DNA from: Massilia atriviolacea
GTDB taxonomy: Bacteria > Pseudomonadota > Gammaproteobacteria > Burkholderiales > Burkholderiaceae_D
Length of the DNA: 64,000 bases
Assembly: GCF_003953935.1 (NCBI RefSeq)
Contig: NZ_RXLQ01000009.1
Location: 277,390 to 341,389 of the forward strand
Direction: 5' to 3'
The notes beneath the pieces are model-generated. The model was given only the letters and a program-made list of their open reading frames with translations, did not search any database and was not told the origin of the DNA. Within the stretch, counting starts at the first letter, position 1. The number at the start of each line of letters is the position of its first letter. Of the stretch, positions 32,875 to 42,492 are shown piece by piece. Made by a program: the position numbers and the translations under genes.

Positions 32875-33383
32875 GCCCGGTCCTCCAGCAGCTGGTACAT
32901 GACGTAGGCGTCGACGTCGCCGAGGCGCGCATGGCGGAAGGCCCTGGGCAAGGTGCCGACGATGGCGAAGCCGAGCTTCTTCCACAGCGCGACGGCGGCG
33001 TGGTTGGTGCTGATGACGTAGTTGAACTGCATCGCCAGGTAGCCCTGGCGCCGCGCCTCCTCCAGGCTGTGCCGGCCCAGCAGGGTGCCCACGCCGGCGC
33101 CGCGCGCCTGCGGGCTGACCATGTACGAGGCATTGGCCACGTGCGCGCCCAGGTCGACCTGGTTCGGCACCAGCTTGTACATGCCCAGCACGCGGCCATC
33201 GGCGTCGACCGCGACAAAGCTGGTCGAGCGCGCATTGAACCAGTAGCCGGCGCAGGTCTCGCGCGAGGTCCCCGGCGCGAACGGATAGGATTCGCCGGCC
33301 TCGATGACGGCGTCGAAAATCGGCCACAGCGCGTCGATGTCGGTGTCGACCGCCGCACGGATCCGGATCTGCATGTGTGTCAC
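32871..33383 (-). CDS. GNAT-family N-acetyltransferase
   Basis: Acetyltransferase of 170 residues. The acetyl-CoA-binding segment is VSPQARGAGVGTLLGRHSLEEARRQG and the C-terminal part has NHAAVALWKKLGFAIVGTLP, typical of PhnO/L-amino-acid acetyltransferase relatives. A GTG start at 33383 has GGGAG five bases before it; the ATG at 33374 is the alternative. It overlaps the next acetyltransferase by four bases, so the two form a small operon. They belong to different GNAT branches, so they are not a simple duplication. Confidence 0.83.
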   Translation of the reverse strand: MTHMQIRIRAAVDTDIDALWPIFDAVIEAGESYPFAPGTSRETCAGYWFNARSTSFVAVDADGRVLGMYKLVPNQVDLGAHVANASYMVSPQARGAGVGTLLGRHSLEEARRQGYLAMQFNYVISTNHAAVALWKKLGFAIVGTLPRAFRHARLGDVDAYVMYQLLEDRA

Positions 33384-33427
33384 GCGTTCTCCCTCTTAAA
33401 ACGTCTTCGAATGGGGCGCCCCGGGAT

Positions 33428-34702
33428 TCAGCGTCCGAGGCGGAAATCGGTGCCGGCCGGGCGTCCCGGCAGGTTCAGGGTGGCGCGCGCCGGCGGCGCT
33501 TCGCTCACCACCACGCCGCGCCGGATCACCATGCGGCGCGCCGCGCGCAGGCGGATCGCTTCGACCGTGCTGGCGGCGTCCAGCAGCACCAGGTCGGCGT
33601 GGCAGCCGGGCGCAATGCCATAGCCTTCCAGCCCCAGGATGCGGGCCGGCGCCTCGGTCACCGCCAGGAAGCACTGGTGCATCGCCTCCTGCCCCGTCAT
33701 CTGCGCCACGTGCAGGCCCATATGCGCCACTTCCAGCATGTCGCCCGAGCCGAGGCTGTACCATGGGTCCATCGCGCAATCGTGGCCGAAGGCCACCTCC
33801 ACCCCGGCCGCGATCAGTTCCGGCACGCGCGTCATGCCGCGCCGCTTGGGATAGCTGTCGTGCCGGCCCTGCAGGGTGATGTTGATCAGCGGGTTGGCGA
33901 TCGCCGCCACGCCCGCCTCGCGGATCAGCGGCAGCAGCTTGCTCACATAGTAGTTGTCCATCGAATGCATCGAAGTCAGGTGCGAGCCGGCCACCCGGCC
34001 CTGCATGCCGAGGCGCTCGGTTTCGAAGGCCAGCGTCTCGATATGGCGCGACAGGGGGTCGTCCGATTCGTCGCAGTGCATGTCCACCCGCAGTCCCTGC
34101 TCCGCGGCGTACTCGCACAGCAGGCGCACCGAGGCCGCGCCCTCGCCCATGGTGCGTTCGAAATGGGGAATCCCGCCCACCACGTCCACCCCCATGCCGA
34201 TCGCGCGCTTGAGGTTATCGAAGGCGCCGGGACTGCGCAGGATCCCGTCCTGCGGAAAGGCCACCAGCTGCAGGTCGAGGTAGGGCGCCACCCGGCGCCG
34301 CACTTCCAGCAGCGCTTCCACCGCCAGCAGGCGCTCGTCGCAGATGTCGACGTGCGAGCGGATCGCCAGCAGGCCGCGCGCCACCGCCCAGTCGCAGTAC
34401 TGCATGGCGCGTTCGACCAGCGCATCCTGGGTCAGGCCGGGTTTCAGTTCGCCCCACAGCGCGATCCCTTCGAGCAGGGTGCCGCTCCGGTTCACGCGCG
34501 GCAGGCCGTAGCTGAGCGTGGCGTCCATATGGAAGTGGGCGTCGACGAAGGGCGGCGTCACCAGGTCGCCGCCGGCGTCGATCTCGCGCGCGCCGCGCAC
34601 GGCCAGGCGCGGGCCGACGGCGGCGATGCGCCCGTCCTCGACCGCGATGTCGATGTGAAGGCGCCCGTCGGGCAGGCTGGCGTTGCGCAGTACGAGATCC
34701 AT
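33428..34702 (-). CDS. codA: Cytosine deaminase-type amidohydrolase
   Basis: Metal-dependent amidohydrolase of 424 residues, close in length to E. coli CodA, which converts cytosine to uracil. Metal and active-site motifs in order: DAHFHMD (His56, His58), HCDESDD with the third His, and FGHDCAMDPWY with the catalytic Asp. Relatives deaminate isoguanine or creatinine, so substrate is probable rather than certain. No codB permease is adjacent. It lies 44 bp upstream of the acetyltransferase pair on the same strand and may be cotranscribed with it. Confidence 0.83.
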   Translation of the reverse strand: MDLVLRNASLPDGRLHIDIAVEDGRIAAVGPRLAVRGAREIDAGGDLVTPPFVDAHFHMDATLSYGLPRVNRSGTLLEGIALWGELKPGLTQDALVERAMQYCDWAVARGLLAIRSHVDICDERLLAVEALLEVRRRVAPYLDLQLVAFPQDGILRSPGAFDNLKRAIGMGVDVVGGIPHFERTMGEGAASVRLLCEYAAEQGLRVDMHCDESDDPLSRHIETLAFETERLGMQGRVAGSHLTSMHSMDNYYVSKLLPLIREAGVAAIANPLINITLQGRHDSYPKRRGMTRVPELIAAGVEVAFGHDCAMDPWYSLGSGDMLEVAHMGLHVAQMTGQEAMHQCFLAVTEAPARILGLEGYGIAPGCHADLVLLDAASTVEAIRLRAARRMVIRRGVVVSEAPPARATLNLPGRPAGTDFRLGR

Positions 34703-34915
34703 CGGTGGCTCCTTGGGAACGGCGGTGTGCTTCCGATTGTAGCGAAGTCGGCCCGCGCTGGCGCGTTTGTCATGCGCCTGTCATGCAGATTCGATAAATG
34801 CTGCGATGCAAGATAATTTCGTGAACACCGTTGAAAAATTGCTTTTCAAGGCAGGCAATCATGGATAGACTTAGCAATATTGCAGCGCGTCATAAAACAC
34901 TTCCAAGGAACCCAG

Positions 34916-35677
34916 ATGAGTAACCTTCCAGAACAGTTTTCCGCAGCACGCAAAGCCCAGCTCGAAGCCCAGCTCGACGCCTTCCGCCATTTCTCCGGCA
35001 AAGCCGTAGAAAATACCGAGAAGCTCATTGCCCTGAACCTGAAGACCACCCGCGCCAGCGTCGAGAAATCGACGGCGGCCCTGCAGCAGCTGCTGGCGGC
35101 CAAGGATCCGCGCGACCTGTTTGCGCTCACCGCGCACAGCCGCGACAGTTTCGATACCCTGCTCGACTACAGCCGCGCCCTGTTCGGCATCGCCGGCAGC
35201 GCGCGCGCCGATGCGTCGCCTTCGTCGCCTTCGTCGACCTTCGCGGCGCTGGCCGCGCCAGGCGCGGCGCGCGAACCCGCCAACGATGAAGCGCATGGCG
35301 CCGACGACGAGGACTACAGCGAGGATTACGACGACCAAGCCGCTGCCGAACACGCCGGCGGCGTCGCGCCGGACGCACGCGACGAACCGATCATCGTCAG
35401 CCTGCGCGCGGCCGACGAAGCGCAGGCTCACGAGACCGGCGTCGATCCGCTGCCGCTGGCCGAGGCCTCGCCGATCGCGCGCGCCGCCGCCAGCGTCGCC
35501 GGCGCCACCCACGAGACGCCGGCCGCCGCGCCGCTGGCCGCCGACGACGCGATCCAGATCGACGTTTCCGGCATCAAGCCGGTCGACGCCACGCCACCGC
35601 CGGCGCCGTATTCGGGCAAGCCGGGCACCCCCAAAGTGGGCGAGACCTCGCCGTCGAAAGGCGCGCGCCGCAAGTAG
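34916..35677 (+). CDS. Phasin family protein with long acidic C-terminal tail
   Basis: Protein of 253 residues that probably coats polyhydroxyalkanoate granules. The N-terminal 100 residues are the amphipathic helical phasin domain (LPEQFSAARKAQLEAQLDAF, NLKTTRASVEKSTAALQQLLAAKDP). The rest is low-complexity, rich in Ala, Asp and Pro (EDYSEDYDDQAA), and ends SKGARRK. The ATG at 34916 has AAGGA seven bases upstream. The tail makes it longer than usual phasins (about 180-190) and may bind partners or DNA, but that is conjecture. No PHA synthase gene is nearby. Confidence 0.85.
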   Translation: MSNLPEQFSAARKAQLEAQLDAFRHFSGKAVENTEKLIALNLKTTRASVEKSTAALQQLLAAKDPRDLFALTAHSRDSFDTLLDYSRALFGIAGSARADASPSSPSSTFAALAAPGAAREPANDEAHGADDEDYSEDYDDQAAAEHAGGVAPDARDEPIIVSLRAADEAQAHETGVDPLPLAEASPIARAAASVAGATHETPAAAPLAADDAIQIDVSGIKPVDATPPPAPYSGKPGTPKVGETSPSKGARRK

Positions 35678-35733
35678 CACACGGCGCCGGGCACGGTCGG
35701 CCTCTGCGCCAAGTTGCCAAAAGTAGTAAATTG

Positions 35734-35754
35734 ACGGGCTTCGGCCCGTTTTTT
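35734..35754 (+). terminator. Intrinsic terminator after phasin gene
   Basis: Stem ACGGGC / GCCCGT with the stable TTCG loop and a six-base T-run, 56 bp after the phasin stop. It separates the phasin from the ABC transporter genes. Confidence 0.9.
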
Positions 35755-35782
35755 CATATGGGCGCAACATCCAAGGAATGTC

Positions 35783-37534
35783 ATGACATTATCGCGGCTC
35801 GTCGGCAGCTTCGTGCTGCGCCACTGGCGCTCCTATATTTCGTCGGCCTTCATGCTGGCCGGCGTGGCGGCGCTCACCGTCTGGATCCCGCGCAAGATCG
35901 GCGCGCTGATCGACGGCCTGGCCGCGCACAGCCTGTCGCGCGACGACCTGCTGCTGGGACTTGTGCAACTGCTCGGCATGGGCGTGGCCATCTACCTGCT
36001 GCGGGTCGGCTGGCGCCTGCGCCTGTTCGCGGCCGCCTACCAGCTCGGCGTCGAACTGCGCACGCGCTTTTACGCGCGCCTGTCGGCGCAAGGGCCGGCC
36101 TTCTACCAGAAGCAGCGCACCGGCGACCTGATGGCGCTCGCCACCAACGATATCGACGCCATCGAAATGGCGGCCGGCGAAGCCATGCTGGCCGGCTTCG
36201 ACGGCACCCTGACCCTGGTCATGGTGCTGGGGATCATGACGCTCGGCGTCGACTGGCGCCTGGCCTGCGTGGCCCTGCTGCCCTTCCCCTTCATGGCGTT
36301 CGCGTTCTGGCGCATCTCCACCCATATCCATGTGGCGGCCACCGAATCGCTGCAGCGTTTTTCGAGCCTGAACGACCATGTGCAGGAAGCCTTGTCGGGC
36401 GTGCGCACCTTGCGCGCGCTCGGCCTGGAGCAGCGCAGCGCGGCGCAATTCGGCGAGCTGGCCGCGCACGCCGCCGACGCCAGCCTGCGCGCGCAAAAAT
36501 GGGAAGCCGCCTACGAGCCGGCGGTCGGCCTGACCCTCACCGCCGCCAGCGCGCTCACGCTCGGCCTGGGCGGCTACCTGGTGTGGCAAGACCAGCTGAC
36601 CATCGGCGCGCTGACCAGCTTTACCATGTATCTGGGCCAGTTGATCTGGCCGATGTTCGCGGCCGGCTGGGTGCTCTCCCTCATCGAACGCGGGCGCGCC
36701 GCGCTGGCGCGCGTGCAGCCCCTGCTCGACACGCCCCTCTCCGTGGACGATCACGGCAAGCTCGCCACGCTGGCAGCCGGTCCGCTGGTGCTCGCGCAGG
36801 TCGGCTACAGCTACAGCGGCCAGGGCACGCCCGCGCTGGCCGATATCTCGTGCAGCGTCGCGCCCGGCCAGACCCTGGGCCTGGTGGGACCGACCGGCTC
36901 CGGCAAGTCGACCCTGCTGCGCGTGCTGCTGCGCCAGGCCACGCCGCAAACCGGCACCGTCACCTGGGGCGGCCAGCCGCTGGCCGACTACACCCTGGCG
37001 ACCTTGCGCGCGGCGATCAGCTGGGTGCCGCAGGAATCCTTCCTGTTCTCGGCCACCATCGCCGAGAACATCGCGCTGGCCCGGCCCGACGCCTCGCGCG
37101 CGCAGATCGAGCACGCGGCCCACATGGCCGCCATCCACGAGGACATCCTGCGCTTCCCGCAGGGCTACGACACGCCGGTGGGCGAACGCGGCATCACCCT
37201 CTCGGGCGGACAGCGCCAGCGCGTGGCGATCGCCCGTTCGCTGCTGGCCGACAGCACCCTGCTGCTGCTCGACGACGCCCTGTCGGCGGTCGATACCGGC
37301 ACCGAAACGCGCATCCTCGAACACCTGGAAGAACTGCGCCGCGCGCGCCCCGAGCGCAGCGTCATCATCGCCAGCCACCGCCTGTCGGCCGTGGTCAATG
37401 CCGATCACATCGTGGTGCTGCGCGACGGCCGCATCACCGAGTCGGGCACCCACGAGTCCCTGCTCGAACGCGACGGCTGGTACGCCAGCCAGTGGCGCTA
37501 TCAACAACTGGAGGCCAGCCTCGATGCAATCTGA
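35783..37534 (+). CDS. mdlA: ABC exporter half-transporter, MdlA-like
   Basis: Fused permease-ATPase of 583 residues in the inner membrane. Six membrane helices occupy about 1-300 and the ATPase about 330-575, with Walker A GPTGSGKS, signature LSGGQRQR and Walker B LLLLDDALSAVD. The Asp after Walker B replaces the usual catalytic Glu (DD instead of DE), so this half may hydrolyse ATP poorly. Length and pairing match E. coli MdlA. AAGGAA precedes the ATG. It overlaps the next gene by 11 bp and almost certainly forms a heterodimer with it. Cargo unknown; multidrug export is only a family label. Confidence 0.87.
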   Translation: MTLSRLVGSFVLRHWRSYISSAFMLAGVAALTVWIPRKIGALIDGLAAHSLSRDDLLLGLVQLLGMGVAIYLLRVGWRLRLFAAAYQLGVELRTRFYARLSAQGPAFYQKQRTGDLMALATNDIDAIEMAAGEAMLAGFDGTLTLVMVLGIMTLGVDWRLACVALLPFPFMAFAFWRISTHIHVAATESLQRFSSLNDHVQEALSGVRTLRALGLEQRSAAQFGELAAHAADASLRAQKWEAAYEPAVGLTLTAASALTLGLGGYLVWQDQLTIGALTSFTMYLGQLIWPMFAAGWVLSLIERGRAALARVQPLLDTPLSVDDHGKLATLAAGPLVLAQVGYSYSGQGTPALADISCSVAPGQTLGLVGPTGSGKSTLLRVLLRQATPQTGTVTWGGQPLADYTLATLRAAISWVPQESFLFSATIAENIALARPDASRAQIEHAAHMAAIHEDILRFPQGYDTPVGERGITLSGGQRQRVAIARSLLADSTLLLLDDALSAVDTGTETRILEHLEELRRARPERSVIIASHRLSAVVNADHIVVLRDGRITESGTHESLLERDGWYASQWRYQQLEASLDAI

Positions 37535-39308
37535 TTCCACGCCCAAGGACATGCGCGCGCAAGCCGCGCAAGCCGTTGGCCTGCTGCGCCGCGCCGCCCA
37601 TCCCGACCGCCGCCATCTGCTGTGGGCCACCCTGTGGCTGATCCTCGCGGCCGGCCTGGAAGTGATCGGCCCGATCCTCGGCAAGGCCCTGATCGACGAA
37701 CACCTGCTGCCGCGCCACCTGGACTTTCCGCGCATGGCCATGCTGCTCGGCGCCCTGCTGGCAAGCGGCTGGATCGCCAGCTGGCTGCGCTACCTGCAGC
37801 TGGTGCGCCTGTCGGGGCTGGCCATGCGCTCGGTGCAGCGCCTGCGCGAATGGGTGTTCGGCCATGTGCTGCGCCTGCCGATGGCGTTTTTCGACCGCGC
37901 CATCACCGGCCAGTTGATCAGCCGCGTCACCAACGACACCGAAGCGGTCAAGACCCTCTACATCCAGGTGCTGTTCGTGATCCTCGACAGCAGCATCGTG
38001 CTGGTCGGGACCATGATCGCCATGGCCTGGCTGGACTGGCGCCTGATGCTGATCGTGCTGGCCCTGGTGCCGGCCGTGGTGGTGATCGTGTTCGTATACC
38101 AGCGCCTGTCGGCGCCGGCGGTGACCCGCGCGCGCGCCCTGCGCAGCGACATCAACGGCCAGATCGCCGAATCGATCGGCGGCATGAGCGTGCTGCAGGC
38201 GAATAACGCGGAGAAGCGCTTCGGCGCGCGCTTTGCCGCCACCAACGAGTCGCACTACAAGGCGCGCCTGGCCGAGCTGCGCGCCAACGCCTTCCTGCTG
38301 CGCCCCGCGCTCGACCTGCTCAACGTGATCCTGCTGGCGGTGGTGATCTACAGCTTCGGCCGGCGCGAGATGAACGCGGTCGAAGTCGGCGTGCTGTACG
38401 CCTTCATCAGCTACATCGCGCGCGTGGTCGAACCGATGATCCAGATTACGATGCAGTTCAGCGGCCTGCAGCAAGCCGTGGTGGCGACCGCGCGCGTGTC
38501 GACCCTGCTCGACGAAGCGGGCGCGCCGGAACATGCGGCCGGGCGCGCGCTGCCGCTGGACGCGGCCGCGCCGGACGCGCCGGCGGTGCGCATCCGCGAC
38601 CTGACGTTCGGCTATGCGCCGGGCCAGGACGTGCTGCACGGCCTGACCCTGGATGTGCCGCAGGGCGCCTTCTTCGGCATCGTCGGCCACACCGGCAGCG
38701 GCAAATCGACCCTGCTGTCGCTGCTGCTGCGCTACTACCCGTCGCGTCCCGGCGCGATCGACGTCAACGGCCAGCCGCTGGCGTCCATCGACAACGAGCG
38801 TTTCCGCGCCGAGGTGGGGCTGGTGCCGCAGGACCCGTTCCTGCTGGCGGCGTCGGCGCGCGAGAACATCGACATGGGACGCGGCCTGTCGCAGCAGGCC
38901 ATCGAAACGGCGGCGCGCGCGGCGCACGCGCACGACTTCATCGCCGCGCTGGAAGACGGCTACGACACCCCGCTCGGCGAAGGCGGCTCGCGCCTGTCGA
39001 CCGGCCAGAAGCAGCTGATCGCGATCGCGCGCGCGCTGGCCGGCCAGCCGCGCATCCTGCTGCTCGACGAGGCCACCTCGCACATCGACAGCGCGACCGA
39101 ACAGGTGGTGCAGGAAGCGCTGAACGAATTGCGCGGGCGCGTGACCATCATCGCCATCGCGCACCGCCTGTCGACGATTCGCGAAGCGGACCGCATCGTG
39201 GTGCTCAATCACGGCCGCATTGCCGAAGCCGGTTCGCACGACCAGTTAATGCTGGTCGACGGCGGCCTGTATCAGCGCCTGTACCTGCTGCAGCAGCTGG
39301 CGGTCTAG
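37524..39308 (+). CDS. mdlB: ABC exporter half-transporter, MdlB-like
   Basis: Fused permease-ATPase of 594 residues, partner of the upstream half-transporter. Membrane helices occupy about 40-320 and the ATPase about 360-590, with Walker A GHTGSGKS and Walker B ILLLDEATSHID with the catalytic Glu intact. The signature is LSTGQKQL rather than LSGGQ, a deviation also typical of MdlB. The pair thus has one standard and one degenerate ATP site, as in other asymmetric exporters. The ATG at 37524, inside the end of the upstream gene, has GGAGG upstream. Confidence 0.88.
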   Translation: MQSDSTPKDMRAQAAQAVGLLRRAAHPDRRHLLWATLWLILAAGLEVIGPILGKALIDEHLLPRHLDFPRMAMLLGALLASGWIASWLRYLQLVRLSGLAMRSVQRLREWVFGHVLRLPMAFFDRAITGQLISRVTNDTEAVKTLYIQVLFVILDSSIVLVGTMIAMAWLDWRLMLIVLALVPAVVVIVFVYQRLSAPAVTRARALRSDINGQIAESIGGMSVLQANNAEKRFGARFAATNESHYKARLAELRANAFLLRPALDLLNVILLAVVIYSFGRREMNAVEVGVLYAFISYIARVVEPMIQITMQFSGLQQAVVATARVSTLLDEAGAPEHAAGRALPLDAAAPDAPAVRIRDLTFGYAPGQDVLHGLTLDVPQGAFFGIVGHTGSGKSTLLSLLLRYYPSRPGAIDVNGQPLASIDNERFRAEVGLVPQDPFLLAASARENIDMGRGLSQQAIETAARAAHAHDFIAALEDGYDTPLGEGGSRLSTGQKQLIAIARALAGQPRILLLDEATSHIDSATEQVVQEALNELRGRVTIIAIAHRLSTIREADRIVVLNHGRIAEAGSHDQLMLVDGGLYQRLYLLQQLAV

Positions 39309-39646
39309 CCGCGCCGGGCGCAGGCAGGCGCACGCCTGCCTGCGCGCCCATGGTCTTTCCTGACATATTAATCAATCGGCTTGCAGGGAAATCAAGACCG
39401 GCCTGGCGCGCCGCTTCGCGCACGCGCCAGCCCTGCCGGATCGCGCTCATCCATTGCCGCCGCGGGCGTCGCATCGGACCAACACTTCCATGCCAAAGCG
39501 TCATCGAAACACCGCTGCCTGCCACTTAAATGTGCATTCGCAGGCACAATCTGTGTGTGCCTCGGGATTTCCGCTCTGCAACAAGAATATAATTGTCCGC
39601 AGTTTTCCGGTTCGGGAAGCACCCGGTTTTCTCATGAAGGAACGTG
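39309..39646. other. Intergenic region with strong hairpin
   Basis: 338 bp without a gene between the ABC pair and the GGDEF gene. A perfect 13-bp stem (39318-39330 with 39333-39345) follows the mdlB stop by 9 bp; it lacks a T-run, so it may stabilise the mRNA end or act as a weak terminator. The rest becomes AT-richer towards the GGDEF gene and probably holds its promoter, but I see no clear hexamers. Confidence 0.5.
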
Positions 39647-41737
39647 ATGTTGGCAGGTTTATCAGACACCCCGTCGGGCCGCAAGGTCCGCGTGCTGCTG
39701 GCATCGCTATGCCTGGTGTCCGGTCTCGCCCATGCCCAGCATCCGGTGCTCGATGCGCGCCTGCTGGAGATCCGCGAGATCAACCGCTACGTGCCGCCCA
39801 GGGCCCTCGGCGAACTGCGCAAGATCGAAGCCGAGGCGCGCGCGGCGCCGGTGCGCACCAAGGCCGACTTCCTGGTCCAGCTCTGCCTGGCCCTGCGCGG
39901 CTTGAACCAGGTGCCGGAAGCGCTGGCCGCGGCCGAGGAACTGATCGCCTTCGGCCGCGAGACCAGGGACAATGTGGTCATCGCCAAGGGCCTGCTGACC
40001 AAGGCCTACGTGGTCTCGCGCATGGACCAGCTGGCCCTGTCGCACCAGCTGGCGTGGGAAGGCGAAAAAATCGCCAACACCACCGGCGACATGGTGCTGC
40101 GCGTGCAGGCGGCGATCACCTCGGGCCAGGCCTACGCGGAAGACGGCAATTTTCCGGCCGCGATGGGCAAGATGCAGACCGCGCTGACCCTGGCGCGCCA
40201 GCACGGCGAGCCGATTCCCAAGGTCCAGGCCCTCAATTCGCTGGCCATCCTGTACGGCCAGTTAAATGAGCACGACAAGGGCTTCGAGGCGCTGGAAGAA
40301 GCCACCGCGCTGGCCGAGCAGACCAATTCGCCGGGGCGCCTGGCGACCCTGAAGGATACCGAATACGGCCTGGCGGTCGACACCAACCAGCCGCAGCGCG
40401 GCTTGCGCGCCCTGCTGGCGGGGCTGGAATACGAACGCCGGATCGGCGCCGAGGCGATGATCGCCGGGACGTTGGTCAATCTCTCCGACAGCTACCTGAA
40501 GCAGCACGATTACGCGCGCACCCTGTCGTACGGGAACCAGGCCTTGCGCGCCGGACGCCGCCTGAACGACGACAGCACCGTGGCCACCGCGCACCTGAAC
40601 CTGGGCCAGGCGCACCTGGGCCTGGGCAGCCTGTCCGAGGGCAAGCGCCATTTCGAACTGGGCCTGGCCTGGTACGAAAAGGTCGGCGACAAGCCGGAAC
40701 TGCAGGAAGTGCTGATGGAGTACGGCGCCGCGCTCGAACGCGCCGGCGACATGGCGGGCGCGGTCAAGGCGTATCACCGCGAGCGCGCGCTGTCGAACGA
40801 GCTGTTCGAAAAGCGGCGCCAGAAAGCCACGCTGGAACTGCAGGAAAAGTACGACACCGAAAAGAAGCAGCGCCAGATCGAACTGTTAAGCCGCGAGAAC
40901 CAGCTCAAGACGACCGAGATCGACAACCGCCGCCTTCAGCAGCGCGTGTGGTGGCTGCTGGCGGTGGTGTTTGCGCTGGCCGCGCTGGTGGTCGGCATCC
41001 TGTACCGCAAGGTGCGCCATGCGAATGCCCAGCTGAAGGTCAAGAACCTCGAACTGAAGCAGCAAAGCTCGCGCGATCCGCTGACCGGCTTGTACAACCG
41101 GCGCCACTTCCAGGAATTCATGCGCAGCCACCTGCAGGTGGAAAAGCGCGGCGCCGGCACCTCGGGCGAAGAAATCGTCGGCGCCCTGTTCCTGCTCGAC
41201 GTCGACCACTTCAAGCACGTCAACGACAGCCATGGCCACGCGGCCGGCGACGCGGTGCTGAAAACCATCGCCGACAGCCTGCGCGAGATCCTGCGCGAGA
41301 CCGACATGATCGTGCGCTGGGGCGGCGAGGAATTCCTCGCCTTCCTGCCGGCCATTCCGCGCAGCGGCGTCGAGGAAATCGCGCGCCGCCTGCTGTCGGG
41401 CATTTCGCAGCAGCGCATCGACTACCAGGACAAGGCGCTGTCGGTGAACGTGTCGATCGGCTTTGCGCCGTTTCCGCTGATACCGGGCACCAATGCGCTG
41501 CCGTGGGAGCGCGCCGTCAACCTGGTCGACATGGCGCTCTACCTGGCCAAGGCGCACGGGCGCAACCGCGCCTACGGCGTGCGCGGCTTCGCCAATTTCG
41601 AGCAGACCACGATGGAACACATCGAGCAGGACCTGGAACGCGCCTGGGGCGCCGGCTACGTCGACATGTCGATCGTGCTGGGCGCCGCCCAAGAACCGAA
41701 GAACCCGGCGGCGCCGCCGAAACTGACCATCGTCTGA
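39647..41737 (+). CDS. TPR-domain diguanylate cyclase (GGDEF)
   Basis: Protein of about 696 residues that makes the second messenger c-di-GMP. A signal peptide or N-terminal anchor (about 15-31) is followed by periplasmic TPR-like helical repeats (about 40-400), a coiled coil, one membrane helix (about 434-452; VWWLLAVVFALAALVVGILY) and a GGDEF domain (about 480-650). The active site is RWGGEEF and an inhibitory I-site (RETD) lies five residues before it, so both catalysis and feedback should work. The TPR part probably binds a periplasmic partner. The ATG at 39647 is favoured over a GTG three bases earlier, with AAGGA upstream. Confidence 0.9.
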   Translation: MLAGLSDTPSGRKVRVLLASLCLVSGLAHAQHPVLDARLLEIREINRYVPPRALGELRKIEAEARAAPVRTKADFLVQLCLALRGLNQVPEALAAAEELIAFGRETRDNVVIAKGLLTKAYVVSRMDQLALSHQLAWEGEKIANTTGDMVLRVQAAITSGQAYAEDGNFPAAMGKMQTALTLARQHGEPIPKVQALNSLAILYGQLNEHDKGFEALEEATALAEQTNSPGRLATLKDTEYGLAVDTNQPQRGLRALLAGLEYERRIGAEAMIAGTLVNLSDSYLKQHDYARTLSYGNQALRAGRRLNDDSTVATAHLNLGQAHLGLGSLSEGKRHFELGLAWYEKVGDKPELQEVLMEYGAALERAGDMAGAVKAYHRERALSNELFEKRRQKATLELQEKYDTEKKQRQIELLSRENQLKTTEIDNRRLQQRVWWLLAVVFALAALVVGILYRKVRHANAQLKVKNLELKQQSSRDPLTGLYNRRHFQEFMRSHLQVEKRGAGTSGEEIVGALFLLDVDHFKHVNDSHGHAAGDAVLKTIADSLREILRETDMIVRWGGEEFLAFLPAIPRSGVEEIARRLLSGISQQRIDYQDKALSVNVSIGFAPFPLIPGTNALPWERAVNLVDMALYLAKAHGRNRAYGVRGFANFEQTTMEHIEQDLERAWGAGYVDMSIVLGAAQEPKNPAAPPKLTIV

Positions 41738-41738
41738 C

Positions 41739-42485
41739 ATGCCGCGCACGCAGCTTTCGTTCGCCAGGCTGGGCCTGGGCCCGGACGCCGATACCCGCTC
41801 GGTGCGGCGCGCCTATGCGCGTGAACTCAAGCAGATCGACCAGGAACACGACGCCGCCGGCTTCCAATGCCTGCGCGAGGCCTACGAACTGGCGCTGGCC
41901 TGGGCCGGGCGGGCGCTGGCCGGCGCGCCGGCGCCGCCGCTGGCGCCGGACCTGGAGCGGGGCGACCCGCAGCATCTGTGCGACCTGGCCATTGCGCAGT
42001 ACCGCGCCGTGCTGCCGCGCCTGACGCAGGCGCACGCGGCCGGCGACGAGGCGTCGTGGCGGCGCGAGATGCAGCGCATCCTCGATAGCGAGGCCATGGT
42101 CAACCTCTGCGCGCGCGCCCTGTTCGAGGAAGTCATGGCGCACCTGCTGGCGGCCGGCTGGAAGCCGGGCCACGAGACCCTGCTGCCGGTGGCGGCCAGC
42201 CTGTTCGACTGGGCCGCCGACCGGGGCCGCGTGCTGCGCTTCGGCGCGGCCGGATGGCTGGTCGACCGCGCCATCGGCGAACTGGCGCTGTTCAATGCCG
42301 GCGGCCACGCCGACCTGGCGCACCGGCGCGGCGTGCTGGAACGCTTGCGCGCGCCGGCGCGGCCCGGCCCCGACCAGCTGATGCAGGACCTGCCCTGGCT
42401 GGACCAGATGCTCGAGCGCTTTCCCAACATGGTGGCGCTGGTGGTGAGCGCCGACGCTGTCGACGACTGGCGCCGGGCCCTGTAG
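41739..42485 (+). CDS. J-domain-like protein (degenerate HPD)
   Basis: Protein of 248 residues. The first 55 resemble a J domain (FARLGLGPDADTRSVRRAYARELKQ...FQCLREAYELAL), but the HPD tripeptide needed to stimulate Hsp70 is not present; QEHD stands there. The rest is helical and not recognised. Related proteins in proteobacteria act with specialised Hsp70s such as HscC, or have unknown roles. It begins one base after the GGDEF stop, so the two are probably co-translated. It ends 7 bp from the convergent lipoprotein gene. Confidence 0.65.
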   Translation: MPRTQLSFARLGLGPDADTRSVRRAYARELKQIDQEHDAAGFQCLREAYELALAWAGRALAGAPAPPLAPDLERGDPQHLCDLAIAQYRAVLPRLTQAHAAGDEASWRREMQRILDSEAMVNLCARALFEEVMAHLLAAGWKPGHETLLPVAASLFDWAADRGRVLRFGAAGWLVDRAIGELALFNAGGHADLAHRRGVLERLRAPARPGPDQLMQDLPWLDQMLERFPNMVALVVSADAVDDWRRAL

Positions 42486-42492
42486 GCGCGAC

